DNA of 43,158 nucleotides, from assembly GCA_031266805.1 (NCBI GenBank), contig JAISAH010000100.1, forward strand, positions 1 through 43,158, given 5' to 3'. Positions 18,576 through 28,472 of the stretch are shown here, piece after piece. The notes under the pieces were generated by a model that ran no database searches, was not told where the DNA came from, and saw nothing but the letters and a program-made list of their open reading frames with translations. This DNA comes from Gracilibacteraceae bacterium. GTDB taxonomy: Bacteria > Bacillota > Desulfitobacteriia > Desulfitobacteriales > Syntrophobotulaceae. The position numbers were made by a program, and so were the translations under genes. Positions within the stretch are counted from its first letter, which is position 1; each line of letters opens with the position of its first letter.

Positions 18576-19256
18576 TCAAGATACTATGGTCAGATACTGA
18601 TCCGGCGTCATGTGCTCTGCGTTCGGCTTGTTCATGATATGATCCAGATTCGCGTGGCCGATGTATATTCCCAGCACGATATTCAGGTTATCGGGAATAC
18701 CTATCTCCTTGTGCGCGATATCGGCGAAAAGGGCGGGACCGTACGCAGGCAGCGTATGCAGCCCCTTTGCCGTGGCGGCCAGCATGAAAGTTTGGCCAAA
18801 AGCCCCCAAGTCATAATAGGAGTAATAGGAAAGGCTCTTGTGAAGACAGAGATATACACAGGCCGGCGCGTCAAAGAAATTGGCGATCCCTTGGCCGATC
18901 AATTGGCCGTGCTCATCATTTGACAGACCTGTTACCTCGACGCGGTTTTCCTTCCAGCGCACCATATTCTGCACACATTTTGGCATGTCCTTCCAGTCGT
19001 CATAGCCCGGTCCCGGAATATCCGAGCGGTTGAAATTCGCGGGCATTCCTGCGGCCATCTCTTGCCGCCACAGTGACTTGAGCGTCTCCAGCTTTTTCCC
19101 GGTGACGACGTAGACCTCCCAAGGCTGACTGCTGCTCCATGACGGTGCGCGCCCGGCGATTTCCACCAGTTCTCTGACGACAGCCTCGTCGACTGTCTTT
19201 TCCGGGATAAACGCGCGCATGGACTTCCTGGCGTAGATGGCTTCGATCGTGTTCAT
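18576..19256 (-). CDS. Nitroreductase family protein
   Basis: A flavin-dependent oxidoreductase of about 227 residues, with the family opening EAIYARKSMRAF, the RAPSWSSSQPWEVYVVTG segment and a C-terminal IGIPDNLNIVLGIYIGHA. It would reduce nitro groups, quinones or related electrophiles using NAD(P)H and FMN. The start at 19256 is chosen because GAAGGG lies 8 bases upstream; in-frame codons further upstream lack a ribosome binding site and overlap the promoter. It is first in a two-gene unit with the alcohol dehydrogenase and divergent from the TetR-type gene. Confidence 0.9.
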   Translation of the reverse strand: MNTIEAIYARKSMRAFIPEKTVDEAVVRELVEIAGRAPSWSSSQPWEVYVVTGKKLETLKSLWRQEMAAGMPANFNRSDIPGPGYDDWKDMPKCVQNMVRWKENRVEVTGLSNDEHGQLIGQGIANFFDAPACVYLCLHKSLSYYSYYDLGAFGQTFMLAATAKGLHTLPAYGPALFADIAHKEIGIPDNLNIVLGIYIGHANLDHIMNKPNAEHMTPDQYLTIVS

Positions 19257-19287
19257 TTCCATCCCTTCTTTCTTAAAATATAGCCTA

Positions 19288-19334
19288 TTGCAATAAGTCG
19301 GATTTATATTATAATGTACTTGGCAATCGGTCAA
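19288..19334. promoter_or_regulatory. Interlocked divergent promoters between nitroreductase and the TetR-type gene
   Basis: On the minus strand TTGACC (19329-19334) and TATAAT (19308-19313) are 15 bases apart. On the plus strand TTGCAA (19288-19293) and TATAAT (19310-19315) are 16 bases apart. The two -10 boxes overlap in one TATATTATAAT tract, so polymerase could serve only one direction at a time. A perfect palindrome, TATTGCAATA (19286-19295), overlaps the + strand -35 and lies just downstream of the - strand start, a good operator position for the TetR-type protein. Confidence 0.5.
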
Positions 19335-19408
19335 TTTACCGGAAGCGACCAAAGGTCCATTTTTATACTCAATGCCATAATTCGTCTAATTTGCTACAGC
19401 CCAGAGAC

Positions 19409-19435
19409 GTCATTGCGAGCGCAGCGAAGCAATCC
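19409..19435. repeat. Dispersed 'CATTGCGAG...GAAGCAATCC' palindromic repeat element
   Basis: The sequence GTCATTGCGAGCGCAGCGAA followed by GCAATCC contains the inverted arms ATTGC and GCAAT. It belongs to a very widespread class of short intergenic palindromic elements in bacterial genomes. It lies in the leader of the TetR-type gene. Only one copy is in the window, so its repeat status rests on recognition. Confidence 0.6.
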
Positions 19436-19471
19436 AGACCCGCGTTTGCACCTCAGACGGGAGGAGAGATC

Positions 19472-20050
19472 ATGGGGCGGCAAAGCAAAAAAGAACCCCG
19501 CGCCCGGCAGGATATTAAAAACGCCTTGCTTACTTTGCTCAAGGATTTGTCTTACGCCGAAATAAGAGTGATCGATTTGCTCAAAGCGGCGGGATACAGC
19601 AAGGGCGCCTTTTATTCCCACTTCAAGAGCAAAGACGACTGCATGAAAGCGATAGTGGACGACGAGGTGATCCGCTATATTGACTGTTTTGTACCGTCAT
19701 TTGCAGAACCCAATTTACGCAGTAAGGAAACCAGAGCGGTGACATATGATACTTATTTGGCTTGTTTCCGGCATGTATACGATAGAAAAGAATTCTATTA
19801 TGTCATTCTCTCTGAAGATTCTATTCATAAGTATTACGTCTATTTTCTCCTGATGATTCGCCAGCGATCATCAAAGCATTTTTTGATCAACTCAGATTTG
19901 GCCGAACTTTTTGTTTTTTATACAGTTCACGTATTCCTGGGGGTGATCGAGTATTGGTGTAAACATGACTTTAAGTTTACCCCTGAGGAATTGGCCGCAC
20001 AGGTCGTAAAATTGAACACGATCGACCAAACGAAGATCACACTTGTTTAG
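19472..20050 (+). CDS. TetR/AcrR-family transcriptional regulator
   Basis: A one-component repressor-type protein of about 192 residues. The N-terminal helix-turn-helix is clear: IKNALLTLLKDLSYAEIRVI, then LLKAAGYSKGAFYSHFKSKD. The C-terminal helical domain is divergent and would bind an inducer. The ATG at 19472 follows GGGAGGAG at a good distance; an earlier in-frame ATG at 19391 would translate through the palindromic repeat and is unlikely. The gene is divergent from nitroreductase and alcohol dehydrogenase and probably controls both. Its last 14 bases overlap the end of mfd on the opposite strand. Confidence 0.88.
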   Translation: MGRQSKKEPRARQDIKNALLTLLKDLSYAEIRVIDLLKAAGYSKGAFYSHFKSKDDCMKAIVDDEVIRYIDCFVPSFAEPNLRSKETRAVTYDTYLACFRHVYDRKEFYYVILSEDSIHKYYVYFLLMIRQRSSKHFLINSDLAELFVFYTVHVFLGVIEYWCKHDFKFTPEELAAQVVKLNTIDQTKITLV

Positions 20051-23000
20051 CGGCAAACTTCCGCAACAAGGCCTGCGCGCTTTTCAGCGTCTGCGCCGCC
20101 GGCGCCCCCTCCGGCAGCCGCAGGCTCACGCGCAGGACGTCTCCCTCCGCTGCCTGAAACGTGAGCGGCAGTTCCGGATCCTGAGCCAGCCGCAGCAATT
20201 CCTCGCCGGAAATTCCGGGATCCCGCGCGAACACGGCTGTCAGCCGCTCGGCTTGCCGGCTGATTTCCCTGACGCCGAGGGCACGGGCCGAGACGCGCAG
20301 CTCCATGACCTGCGCCAGGTTGGCCGCCGGCGGCGGCAGGGCGCCAAAACGGTCGATCAGTTCCGCGATGATATCGCTCGCTTCCTCCTCGGTCTCCGCG
20401 GCGGCCATCCGCTGATAAAGCAGGACTTTCGCCTGTTTGTCCCCTATATACTCATCCGGCAGCAGCGCCTCGATTTTGAGGTCGATCAGCGTTTCCGGGG
20501 GAGCGGGCGCCGTCTCTCCTTTTAACTCCCGCACAGCCTCCCGCAGCATTTTCGTGTACAGGCCGAAGCCGATCGCCGCCATGTGACCGTGCTGCTCCCC
20601 GCCGATCAGGTTGCCGGCCCCGCGGATCTCCAGATCGCGCATCGCTATTTTGAAACCGGAGCCGAATTCCGTGAATTCCCGGATCGTCGTCAGCCGTTTT
20701 TCCGCGTTCTCCGTCAGCACCTTCCGGGGCTGATAGAGAAAATAAGCGTAGGCCTTGCGGCTGGAACGCCCCACCCGCCCGCGCAGCTGGTAAAGCTGGC
20801 TCAGCCCGAACCAGTCCGCGTCGCTCACGATCAGCGTGTTGACGTTTGGCATGTCCAGGCCCGTCTCGATGATGGTCGTGCAGATCATCACGTCTTTTTC
20901 TTTTTGCAAAAAAGCCAGCATCTCTTTTTCCAGCAGCTTCTCAGGCATCTGGCCGTGGACCAGGCCGTAACGCGCTTCCGGCACGAGTTCCCGCAAAAAA
21001 CGCTCCGTCCGCTCTAGGGCCTGCACGCGGTTATGCACATAAAACACCTGGCCGCCGCGCCCTATCTCCCGCCGGATCGCGTCGCGCACCAGAGCGGGGC
21101 TGAACTCCGCCACATAAGTCTGCACCGGCTGGCGATCCTCAGGCGGCGTGTTGATGATACTGATGTCCCGGATACCGGTGAGCGACATGTGCAGCGTGCG
21201 CGGGATCGGTGTGGCCGTCAAAGTCAGCACGTCCACCGAGTGTTTCATCTGCTTGATTTTTTCCTTGTGCGTCACGCCGAAGCGATGCTCCTCGTCGATC
21301 ACCAAGAGGCCGAGATCCTTAAAAACGATTCTGTCGCTCAGGAGCTTGTGCGTGCCCACGACGATATCCACGGCGCCGCTGCGCAGTCCGCGCGTGACGG
21401 CCGTCTGTTCCCGGACCGGGCAAAAACGGCTGAGCATCTCGATCTGCATCGGATAATCGGCGAAACGCTCGCGCATAGTATTGTAATGCTGCTGCGCTAA
21501 AATCGTGGTCGGAACGAGGATCGCCGTCTGTTTTCCGGCTTCCGCCGCTTTGAACGCCGCCCGGAGAGCCACTTCCGTCTTGCCGTAGCCGACGTCGCCG
21601 CAGAGCAGACGATCCATCGGCCGCCGCCGGTGCATATCCCGCTTGATTTCCCGGATGCTCTGCAGTTGGTCCCGCGTTTCCGCGTAGGGAAATTTCGCCT
21701 CGAACTCTCGCTGCCACTCCGTATCCTCGCCGTAAGAAAATCCTTCCTCTTTTTCCCGCTCCGCGTAAAGAGCCACCAAGTCGATGGCCATCTCGCGCAC
21801 GGCCGCCCGCGCTTTGGTTTTCGCCTTCTGCCACTCATTTCCGTTCAGCTTGTTCAGTTTCGGCCCGTGTTCCCCGTCGCCGCCCAGATATTTTTCCAGG
21901 CTGCCGAGCTGATCCAGCGGCACATACAGCTTATCTTCCCCGGCATAGCGTATGGCAAAAAAATCTTTTTCCATTCCTTCGAGGGCGATGGTCTCGATAC
22001 CGGTAAAACGGCCGATGCCGTGGTGGAGATGCACGACGAAATCCCCCGGTTTCAGGTTTGGCAAACTGAGGGCTGTCTCCCGCCCGGCAGCCGCGCGGGG
22101 GCGAGGCCGGCGCTGATATATCTCTGTTTCCGTCAGCAAAATGAGTTTGGCGCGCGGCAGCTCAAAGCCTTGTTCCAGCGCGAACGGATAAACCCCTGTT
22201 TCTCCGGGAGGCAGTGGATCAGCGGCGGTCAGAGGGCGGCCCGGCGCCGCCGCGGCCGCCAGACCGTCAAGCAGGCGCTCTCGCCTTTCCTCGTCGCCGA
22301 CGCATAAAGCCGCCGCGTAGCCCCGGCGCGTGAAGTCCGCCATTTCTCCCGCTAAAAGGGCGTGGCCGGCATAACCGGTCGTCGAGCGGGCGTCGACTTG
22401 CATATGGCTTTCCGGGCGAAAATCCGGCGTCTCATGCGGCAAAGCGCATAATGCCATAAATTTACAGTCGGGCGCCGCCAGCATCTCGGCAAACCCGACC
22501 AGCAAATTATCCGGCGGCACGAATTCCTCGCCGCGCCGCAAATTCTCGGTATATTCCTCCAACCGCCCGGTTTTCGCGAATTCCATCTGTTCGCGCAGCC
22601 GCTGCGGCTCGTCCAGCAGCACTACGGCGCCGGGCGGCAGCCATTCCCAAAAAGGAGACGTCAGTTCCGGCCGCAAAGCCAGCCACGGATAAAATTCCCG
22701 CGGCAATTCCTCCCCGTCCCCGATCCCGCTCTCCGCCCGCGCCGCCGCCTCGCTCAGACCGGCGCGGCGCAGGCGCTCCGCTGCCTTGAGGACCGCCTCG
22801 CGCGCCGCGGCGCTCAGGGCGAGCCTTTCCGCCGGCGGCAGGCAAAATTCCTCGGCCGGCGTCAGGCACAGGGAAGACTGCCCGCCGGCGGAAAGCTGCG
22901 TCTCCAGGTCAAGGACGCGGATGGCGTCAAGTTCGTCGTCAAAAAACTCCAGGCGCGCGGGCGCGGCGCCCGGCAAAGCGACATCAAGGATTCCGCCGCG

Positions 23001-23534
23001 CAGGGCGAACTGGCCCGCGCCGCTTACGGCGTTTACGCGCTCGTAGCCGGCGCCGGTCAAATACTCCAGCAGTTCGCCCCGTCGGTATACCTCCCCCGCG
23101 CACAGCGTGAGCGTCCGCCGGCGCCAGAGGGCGGGGCGGGGCCAGCGATGGCAGACGGCTTCCGCCGTCAGCACCGGTATGGGGGCGGGCGAGGTGTTTT
23201 CGGACAGGAGACGCAGAGTCCGCAGCCGCTCGTCGGTTGTTTCGCGGCTTTGGCCGAGTATGCCGTATTTCGGCCATTCCCGGGCTGGGAAACGGCAGAC
23301 GGCGTGAGTCGGCAGCAGCGCCCGCAAATCCTCTGTCCAGGCCCGCGCCGTTTCTTCCCCGGCCGTCAGAACGGCCAGCCGCGCGCCCCGGGCGGCCAGC
23401 CGGGCGGCCAGAGCGCTCTTTTGACTGCCGACCGGCCCGGAGGTCAGAAAATATTTAGCGCCGCCCGCCAGCGCGGCGAGCATATTTTCGATGTTTAAAC
23501 CGCGATCCAGATAGTCGCCTAATGTCAGCATCAA
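20037..23534 (-). CDS. mfd: Transcription-repair coupling factor
   Basis: Mfd is a DNA translocase that removes RNA polymerase stalled at lesions and recruits UvrA. At 1165 residues it has normal length. Visible are the N-terminal UvrB-like region, the RNA-polymerase interaction domain starting near [17 protein letters not shown], the helicase motor with Walker [21 protein letters not shown]-box [23 protein letters not shown] and QLRGRVGRS, and the C-terminal TRCF domain. The start codon overlaps the pth stop codon by 4 bases, so the two are coupled. It is the last gene of the glmU-prs-pth-mfd cluster and converges on the TetR-type gene with a 14-base overlap. Confidence 0.97.
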   Translation of the reverse strand: MMLTLGDYLDRGLNIENMLAALAGGAKYFLTSGPVGSQKSALAARLAARGARLAVLTAGEETARAWTEDLRALLPTHAVCRFPAREWPKYGILGQSRETTDERLRTLRLLSENTSPAPIPVLTAEAVCHRWPRPALWRRRTLTLCAGEVYRRGELLEYLTGAGYERVNAVSGAGQFALRGGILDVALPGAAPARLEFFDDELDAIRVLDLETQLSAGGQSSLCLTPAEEFCLPPAERLALSAAAREAVLKAAERLRRAGLSEAAARAESGIGDGEELPREFYPWLALRPELTSPFWEWLPPGAVVLLDEPQRLREQMEFAKTGRLEEYTENLRRGEEFVPPDNLLVGFAEMLAAPDCKFMALCALPHETPDFRPESHMQVDARSTTGYAGHALLAGEMADFTRRGYAAALCVGDEERRERLLDGLAAAAAPGRPLTAADPLPPGETGVYPFALEQGFELPRAKLILLTETEIYQRRPRPRAAAGRETALSLPNLKPGDFVVHLHHGIGRFTGIETIALEGMEKDFFAIRYAGEDKLYVPLDQLGSLEKYLGGDGEHGPKLNKLNGNEWQKAKTKARAAVREMAIDLVALYAEREKEEGFSYGEDTEWQREFEAKFPYAETRDQLQSIREIKRDMHRRRPMDRLLCGDVGYGKTEVALRAAFKAAEAGKQTAILVPTTILAQQHYNTMRERFADYPMQIEMLSRFCPVREQTAVTRGLRSGAVDIVVGTHKLLSDRIVFKDLGLLVIDEEHRFGVTHKEKIKQMKHSVDVLTLTATPIPRTLHMSLTGIRDISIINTPPEDRQPVQTYVAEFSPALVRDAIRREIGRGGQVFYVHNRVQALERTERFLRELVPEARYGLVHGQMPEKLLEKEMLAFLQKEKDVMICTTIIETGLDMPNVNTLIVSDADWFGLSQLYQLRGRVGRSSRKAYAYFLYQPRKVLTENAEKRLTTIREFTEFGSGFKIAMRDLEIRGAGNLIGGEQHGHMAAIGFGLYTKMLREAVRELKGETAPAPPETLIDLKIEALLPDEYIGDKQAKVLLYQRMAAAETEEEASDIIAELIDRFGALPPPAANLAQVMELRVSARALGVREISRQAERLTAVFARDPGISGEELLRLAQDPELPLTFQAAEGDVLRVSLRLPEGAPAAQTLKSAQALLRKFAAKQV

Positions 23535-24115
23535 ATTTCGTCAGCCTTGGACTCGCTAATGTTTAACGGATCCCGGTTGTAAATATTCATCGCTTCACCG
23601 CCCCGGCCGCGGCACCAGAGAACCGCCGCTTCCGCCGCTCTGGTCATGGCGGCGGCCATCGTTTCCGTTTCCTCCGCCATAAACCGCTTGAGGACATGCC
23701 GGGCCGGGTCGTCAAGAAGCGGCCGCCCGACGCCGACGCGCAGACGCCAGAATCCCTCCCCGCCGAGAGCGGCGATGATGGATTTGAGCCCGTTATGTCC
23801 GCCGGCGCTGCCCTTGGCGCGCATACGCAAGCGTCCGGGCGGCAGATCCATATCGTCGCAGATTACGAGGATATCCGCTGGGCTCACTTTATAATAGGCG
23901 GCCAGAGGCGCTACGGCCTGTCCGCTCAAATTCATATAGGTCAGCGGTTTGAACAGCAGAATTTTTTCGTTTTCCAGACGCGTCTCCGCCAGTTCCCCGT
24001 GAAAAGCCGGACGGAACGCCTTGCCGGTCAGGCGGTGCAAAACCATGAAACCGACGTTATGACGGGTCCCCGCGTATTGGGCGCCCGGATTGCCCAGCCC
24101 GGCCACGATCTTCAC
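23531..24115 (-). CDS. pth: Peptidyl-tRNA hydrolase
   Basis: Recycles peptidyl-tRNA released from ribosomes. The 194 residues show GLGNPGAQYAGTRHNVGFM with the catalytic histidine, PLTYMNLSGQAV, ICDDMDLPPGRLRMRAKGSAGGHNGLKSI, and RLRVGVGRP. The gene lies 3 bases after prs and overlaps mfd by 4 bases, the usual Bacillota order. Confidence 0.97.
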   Translation of the reverse strand: MKIVAGLGNPGAQYAGTRHNVGFMVLHRLTGKAFRPAFHGELAETRLENEKILLFKPLTYMNLSGQAVAPLAAYYKVSPADILVICDDMDLPPGRLRMRAKGSAGGHNGLKSIIAALGGEGFWRLRVGVGRPLLDDPARHVLKRFMAEETETMAAAMTRAAEAAVLWCRGRGGEAMNIYNRDPLNISESKADEI

Positions 24116-24118
24116 GGG

Positions 24119-25066
24119 TCAGCCAAAGAGTTTGCTGATGGAGAGGTCGTCATGCACGCGCACGATGGCCTCGCCGAGCAGGGCGGCGACCGAAAGCACC
24201 GTGATCGGCACGGCCTCCCGCATTTCCGGGTTCAGGGGGATGGAATTCGTGACTATCAGCTCCTTGATCCGGGATCCTTTCAATTTGTCAAAAGCCCGCG
24301 GCGAAAGCACCGGATGCGTGCAGCAGGCGTAAACTTCGCGCGCCCCCGCTTGGGTCAGGGCCACGGAGGCGTTGGCGATCGTGCCGCCCGTATCGATGAT
24401 GTCGTCCACCAGCACCGCCGTTCGGTCGCCTAATTCCCCGATCACATGCATGATTTCGGAAACATTGGGTTCCGGGCGGCGTTTGTCCACGATGGCCAGC
24501 GTGGCGTCTATGCGCTCGGCAAATTTACGCGCCCGCCCGACCCCGCCGATATCGGGGGCGACGACGCAAAGGTTTTCCAGTTTTTTGGAAGTGATATAAT
24601 TGGCCAGGATCATGTCGCCGGGCAGGTGGTCGAGGGGTATGTCAAAAAATCCCTGGATAGCCGGGGCGTGCAGATCCATAGCCATCATGCGGTCGGCGCC
24701 CGCCGTCACGATGAGATTGGCCACCAGTTTGGCGGAAATAGGTTCCCGCGCCCGCGCCTTGCGTTCCTGACGCGCGTAGCCGTAATAAGGCACCACCGCC
24801 GTTATTCGGCTGGCAGAGGCCCGCCGCAGCGCGTCGATCATCACCAGCAGTTCCATCAGGTTGTCGTTGGTCGGAGCGCAGGTGGGCTGCACCACGAACA
24901 CATCAGCCCCCCGGACGCTTTCTTGGATGGTCACGCTGATTTCCCCGTCCTGAAAACGTTTGACGATGGCTTTACCCAAGGCGATACCTAAATGATCGCT
25001 GATTTCCGCCGCCAATTCCCGGTTGGAATTGCCGCAGAAAATCTTCAGTTCCCGGCCTGACATCAA
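24119..25066 (-). CDS. prs: Ribose-phosphate pyrophosphokinase
   Basis: Makes PRPP from ribose 5-phosphate and ATP for nucleotide, histidine and tryptophan synthesis. The 315-residue class I enzyme shows [12 protein letters not shown], the [21 protein letters not shown] strand, the flexible loop [18 protein letters not shown] and the PRPP-binding loop [14 protein letters not shown]. It sits 12 bases after glmU, as in many Bacillota, connecting UDP-GlcNAc and PRPP synthesis in one transcription unit. Confidence 0.97.
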   Translation of the reverse strand: MMSGRELKIFCGNSNRELAAEISDHLGIALGKAIVKRFQDGEISVTIQESVRGADVFVVQPTCAPTNDNLMELLVMIDALRRASASRITAVVPYYGYARQERKARAREPISAKLVANLIVTAGADRMMAMDLHAPAIQGFFDIPLDHLPGDMILANYITSKKLENLCVVAPDIGGVGRARKFAERIDATLAIVDKRRPEPNVSEIMHVIGELGDRTAVLVDDIIDTGGTIANASVALTQAGAREVYACCTHPVLSPRAFDKLKGSRIKELIVTNSIPLNPEMREAVPITVLSVAALLGEAIVRVHDDLSISKLFG

Positions 25067-25078
25067 AACTTCCTCCCT

Positions 25079-26455
25079 TTAGCGTGAGTTCGCGTCTGTC
25101 CGAGCCGCCCCCGGCCAATCCGGGACGACGCGCTGCTCCGAGCGTTCCAGCCCGAGAGCGCCCGGCGGCACGTCGGCGGTAATCGTGGAGCCGGCGCCGA
25201 CGACCGCGCTCCGCCCCACCCGCACCGGGGCGACAAAATTCACGTTGCTGCCGACAAAGGCGCCGTCCTCGATGGCGGTGCGGTGTTTGCTCCGCCCGTC
25301 AAAATTACAGGTAATGGCGCCGGCGCCGATATTCACGCCGGCGCCCACTTCCGCGTCGCCGATATAACTCAGGTGGGGGACTTTGGAACCCTCGCCGATC
25401 CGGCTGTTTTTGACTTCGACGAAATCCCCGACTTTGACCCCCCCGGCCAATACCGTCCCCGGCCGGAGATAAGCGTAGGGGCCGACGACGCAGTCCGCCC
25501 CGATCACAGCCTGACGGGCCGTGCTTTGTTCCACGGCGGCCCCCGCGCCGCAAACGCAGTCCTCCAGCACCGTATACGGGCCGACGGTCGCGCCGGCCTC
25601 CACCCGCGTGCGGCCGCCGAGCATGGAAAAAGGCAGGATCGTGACATCCGGCGCCAATTCTACATCCGGGCCGATGCGGATCGTTTCCGGCGCGCAGAGC
25701 GTCACCCCGGCGTCCAGCCAGCGGTCGCGGGCGCGGGCGTACAGGATATCCTCCGCCTGAGCCAGCTGCCGCCGGTCGTTCACCCCCAGAGCCTCCTCCG
25801 CCTCCGCGGCCGCCGTCGCCACGCGCCGCCCGGCCGCGCGCATGGCCCCGAGCGCGTCTGGCAGATAATATTCCCCCTGAGCGTTTCGCGGCTCCAGAGC
25901 CGCCAGCGCCTCCCGGAGCGGCGCGGCGGCAAAACAGTATGTTCCCGCGTTGATTTCCCGGATGGCGCGCTGGGCCGGCGTGGCGTCTTTTTCCTCCGCC
26001 ACTCCGCTAAACTCCCCCGCCGCGTCGCGCAAAACTCGCCCGTATCCGGCCGGCGCCGCCACGACCGCCGTCAAAAACGCCGCCGCCGCTCCGCGCCGGC
26101 GCTCCACCAGCAAGGCCCGCAAACTTTCCGGGCGAATCAGCGGCTGATCGGCGCTCAAGACGATCACGTCCGCCCCGTCGCCGATCAAGGGCATAGCCTG
26201 CCGGAGCGCGTGTCCCGTCCCCAATTGCGCCTCCTGAGTTACGGTGATCGCCCGCGTCCCGACGCGCGCCTCCACTTCCACCCGGCCGTGGCCCAGCACG
26301 ATGTAGACGCGGGCAGGATCAAGCGAGGCCGCCAGCGCCAAAACATGTTCCAGCAAAGGCTTGCCCGCCAGCGGATGCAGGGCTTTCGGCCGCACGGATC
26401 TCATCCGCGTTCCCAGGCCCGCGGCCAAAATCACCGCCACTGTCTCCGTTTCCAT
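25079..26455 (-). CDS. glmU: Bifunctional UDP-N-acetylglucosamine pyrophosphorylase / glucosamine-1-phosphate acetyltransferase
   Basis: Makes UDP-GlcNAc for peptidoglycan and other envelope polymers. The N-terminal nucleotidyltransferase domain starts VAVILAAGLGTRMRS, followed by QLGTGHALRQAMP and EINAGTYCF. The C-terminal half is a left-handed beta-helix of hexapeptide repeats with the acetyltransferase region VGDFVEVKNSRIGEGSKVPHL and YIGDAEVGAGVNIGAG. I start at the ATG at 26455, which follows GGAGGA; an upstream in-frame start at 26515 adds 20 residues without family similarity. First gene of the glmU-prs-pth-mfd unit. Confidence 0.95.
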   Translation of the reverse strand: METETVAVILAAGLGTRMRSVRPKALHPLAGKPLLEHVLALAASLDPARVYIVLGHGRVEVEARVGTRAITVTQEAQLGTGHALRQAMPLIGDGADVIVLSADQPLIRPESLRALLVERRRGAAAAFLTAVVAAPAGYGRVLRDAAGEFSGVAEEKDATPAQRAIREINAGTYCFAAAPLREALAALEPRNAQGEYYLPDALGAMRAAGRRVATAAAEAEEALGVNDRRQLAQAEDILYARARDRWLDAGVTLCAPETIRIGPDVELAPDVTILPFSMLGGRTRVEAGATVGPYTVLEDCVCGAGAAVEQSTARQAVIGADCVVGPYAYLRPGTVLAGGVKVGDFVEVKNSRIGEGSKVPHLSYIGDAEVGAGVNIGAGAITCNFDGRSKHRTAIEDGAFVGSNVNFVAPVRVGRSAVVGAGSTITADVPPGALGLERSEQRVVPDWPGAARTDANSR

Positions 26456-26560
26456 GAATCTGTCCTCCGAGTCAGGGCGGCTGTCCGCGCCTGAATTATA
26501 GTTTCGCCGTAACAATTCGTTGCGGCTGCACCGATTCCTCTATGGAAGCTTGATTAATTC

Positions 26561-26618
26561 CCGTCATTCCGGGTCTCGCTCGCCCTTCCCCCGTCATTCC
26601 GGGCTTGCCCCGGAATCC
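26561..26618. repeat. Two adjacent 'CCGTCATTCCGGG' palindromic repeat copies
   Basis: CCGTCATTCCGGG occurs at 26561 and again at 26591, exactly 30 bases apart. The second copy forms a strong hairpin, ATTCCGGG-CTTGC-CCCGGAAT (26595-26615); the first copy is incomplete. It is a common dispersed intergenic element and lies in the 212-base gap between dnaB and glmU, where it may also act as a transcription stop for the dnaB side. Confidence 0.65.
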
Positions 26619-26667
26619 AAAAATTTATAATTAAGTATAAAATTCCCAGCTACAGCCTCTCGCCACT

Positions 26668-28005
26668 CTACTTCTTGGATAAATCTACAAATTTTGTAAA
26701 TTCTTTCAAAAAACCCAACTCCACCGTGCCCACCGGCCCGTTGCGGTGTTTGGCGATGATGATCTCGGCGATCCCTTTCTTGTCGGAATCGGGATTATAG
26801 TATTCGTCCCGGTAAATAAAGGCGACCACGTCGGCGTCCGCCTCTATGGAGCCGGACTCCAGCAGGTCGGACATGATAGGGCGTTTTTCCTGCCGCGCTT
26901 CCACGCCGCGGTTCAGCTGAGAGAGAGCGACGACCGGCGTCTTGAGTTCGCGGGCCAGCGCCTTCAGGCCCCGCGAGATCTGCGCCACTTCCTGCTGCCG
27001 GTTTTCCGCCCGGCGGCCCAGGGCCATCTGCTGCAAATAATCGATCACGATCAGCTCCAGGCGCTCTTTTTTCTGCTCTAATTCCAATTGCAGCCGCCGC
27101 GCCTTGGAACGCAGATCGCCGAGCGTCACGCCCACGGCGTCGTCGATGTAGATCTCCGCCGCGTCGAGCAGAGCCTGAGCGCCCGTCAGCCGCCGCCAGT
27201 CGTCATCCGACAACTCGCCGGTGCGCACCCGCTGCTGATCGACCATCGACTCGGAACAGAGCATCCGCTGCACCAGCTGTTCCCGCGACATTTCCAGACT
27301 GAAAAGCGCCACCTTCTTTTTCGATTTCAGCGCGGCGTTCTGGATCATATTGAGAGCCAGCGCGGTTTTGCCCATAGAGGGGCGGGCGGCGATGATGATG
27401 AGGTCGGAGGCCTGCCAGCCGGAGGTGATGCGGTCCAGATCGCGAAAATGCGACGGAACGCCCGTCAGAGTGCCGCGATGTTCAAACAGATACTCTATTT
27501 TGTCGATCGTCTCCTGCAGCAGTTCCCGCATGACGGCGAAATTTTTCCGCGTCTGGCGCTGGGCGATGTCCAGCAGCTGCCTTTCCGCTTCATCCAAGAG
27601 ATCCCGCGCTTCTTTTTCCGGCCGGTAGCCCTGTTCTTGCACAAATTGGGCCAGACGGAGCAGTTCGCGCAGCAAGGATTTTTCCACGACGATCTGAGCG
27701 TAATACTCGGCGTGAGCGGCTGAGGGCACGCTCTGGGCTATCTGGGCCACGGCGGCCATTCCGCCGATCCGCTCCAGTGCGCCGGATTTGCTCAGCTGCT
27801 CCGTCACGGTGACGAGGTCGCACGGCTCCCCGCGGTCGTAGATCTCCGCGATGGCGGCAAAAATCAGCCGGTGATTGTCACGGTAAAAATCCTCCGGCCG
27901 GAGCGACTCAAAAACGACGCCGGCCCGCTTGGCGTCCAGTAGCAAAGAACCCAAAATCGCCTGTTCCGCCTCCAGGTGATGCGGCGGTATTTTCGGATTT
28001 TCCAT
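26668..28005 (-). CDS. dnaB: Replicative DNA helicase
   Basis: Hexameric helicase that unwinds DNA at the replication fork. The 445 residues have the N-terminal primase-interaction domain (starting IPPHHLEAEQAILGSLLLD) and the RecA-like motor with Walker A ARPSMGKTALAL, LFSLEMSREQLVQRML, LIVIDYLQQM, SQLNRGVE and the C-terminal AKHRNGPVGTV. No intein is present. It follows rplI by 12 bases, a conserved pairing. Confidence 0.97.
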   Translation of the reverse strand: MENPKIPPHHLEAEQAILGSLLLDAKRAGVVFESLRPEDFYRDNHRLIFAAIAEIYDRGEPCDLVTVTEQLSKSGALERIGGMAAVAQIAQSVPSAAHAEYYAQIVVEKSLLRELLRLAQFVQEQGYRPEKEARDLLDEAERQLLDIAQRQTRKNFAVMRELLQETIDKIEYLFEHRGTLTGVPSHFRDLDRITSGWQASDLIIIAARPSMGKTALALNMIQNAALKSKKKVALFSLEMSREQLVQRMLCSESMVDQQRVRTGELSDDDWRRLTGAQALLDAAEIYIDDAVGVTLGDLRSKARRLQLELEQKKERLELIVIDYLQQMALGRRAENRQQEVAQISRGLKALARELKTPVVALSQLNRGVEARQEKRPIMSDLLESGSIEADADVVAFIYRDEYYNPDSDKKGIAEIIIAKHRNGPVGTVELGFLKEFTKFVDLSKK

Positions 28006-28017
28006 GCCCAGATCCCT

Positions 28018-28464
28018 TTACAGCGCTTCGATTTCGATCCGCAAAGACGCCGTCACCGCCGAAGGCAGCTTTATCGCCGCCGTATAGCCGCCGATCGTTT
28101 TCAGCGGCTCGCCGGTCTCGATCTTGCGCCGGTCCACGCGCACGCCGTGCCGCTCCGCCAGCGTATCGGCGATTTCTTTATTCGTGACGGCGCCGAACAG
28201 GCGCCCGGCCGATCCCGTTTTCACTTTCAGCACGAGAACGATTTCCCCCAGCCGCGCGGCCAGCGCTTCCGCTTCCTCCTGCTCCCGCGCCCGCCGCTCG
28301 TCCTCTTTTTTTATCTTATGAGCCAGATCCTGCCGGTTGCCCTCCGTCGCCGGGATGGCCAGTTTGCGCGGCAACAGAAAATTGCGCCCGTAGCCGTCCG
28401 CCACGTCGCAAAGATCGCCTTTTTTCCCGAGGTCTTTGACATCCCGCGTCAAAATAATTTTCAT
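28018..28464 (-). CDS. rplI: 50S ribosomal protein L9
   Basis: A ribosomal large-subunit protein of 148 residues. The N-terminal domain MKIILTRDVKDLGKKGDL and the GYGRNFLLPRKLA signature, the long charged helix and the C-terminal domain are all recognisable. It lies between gyrB and dnaB with short spacers, so it is probably in one transcript with them. Confidence 0.97.
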   Translation of the reverse strand: MKIILTRDVKDLGKKGDLCDVADGYGRNFLLPRKLAIPATEGNRQDLAHKIKKEDERRAREQEEAEALAARLGEIVLVLKVKTGSAGRLFGAVTNKEIADTLAERHGVRVDRRKIETGEPLKTIGGYTAAIKLPSAVTASLRIEIEAL

Positions 28465-28472
28465 GCCGCCTC

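Noticed and set aside
19262-19352. Longer nitroreductase start
   Set aside because: The upstream in-frame codons lie across the promoter and palindrome and lack a ribosome binding site.
19391-19471. N-terminal extension of the TetR-type protein
   Set aside because: It would translate a dispersed palindromic repeat (giving the typical ASAAKQSR-like string); the ATG at 19472 has the real ribosome binding site.
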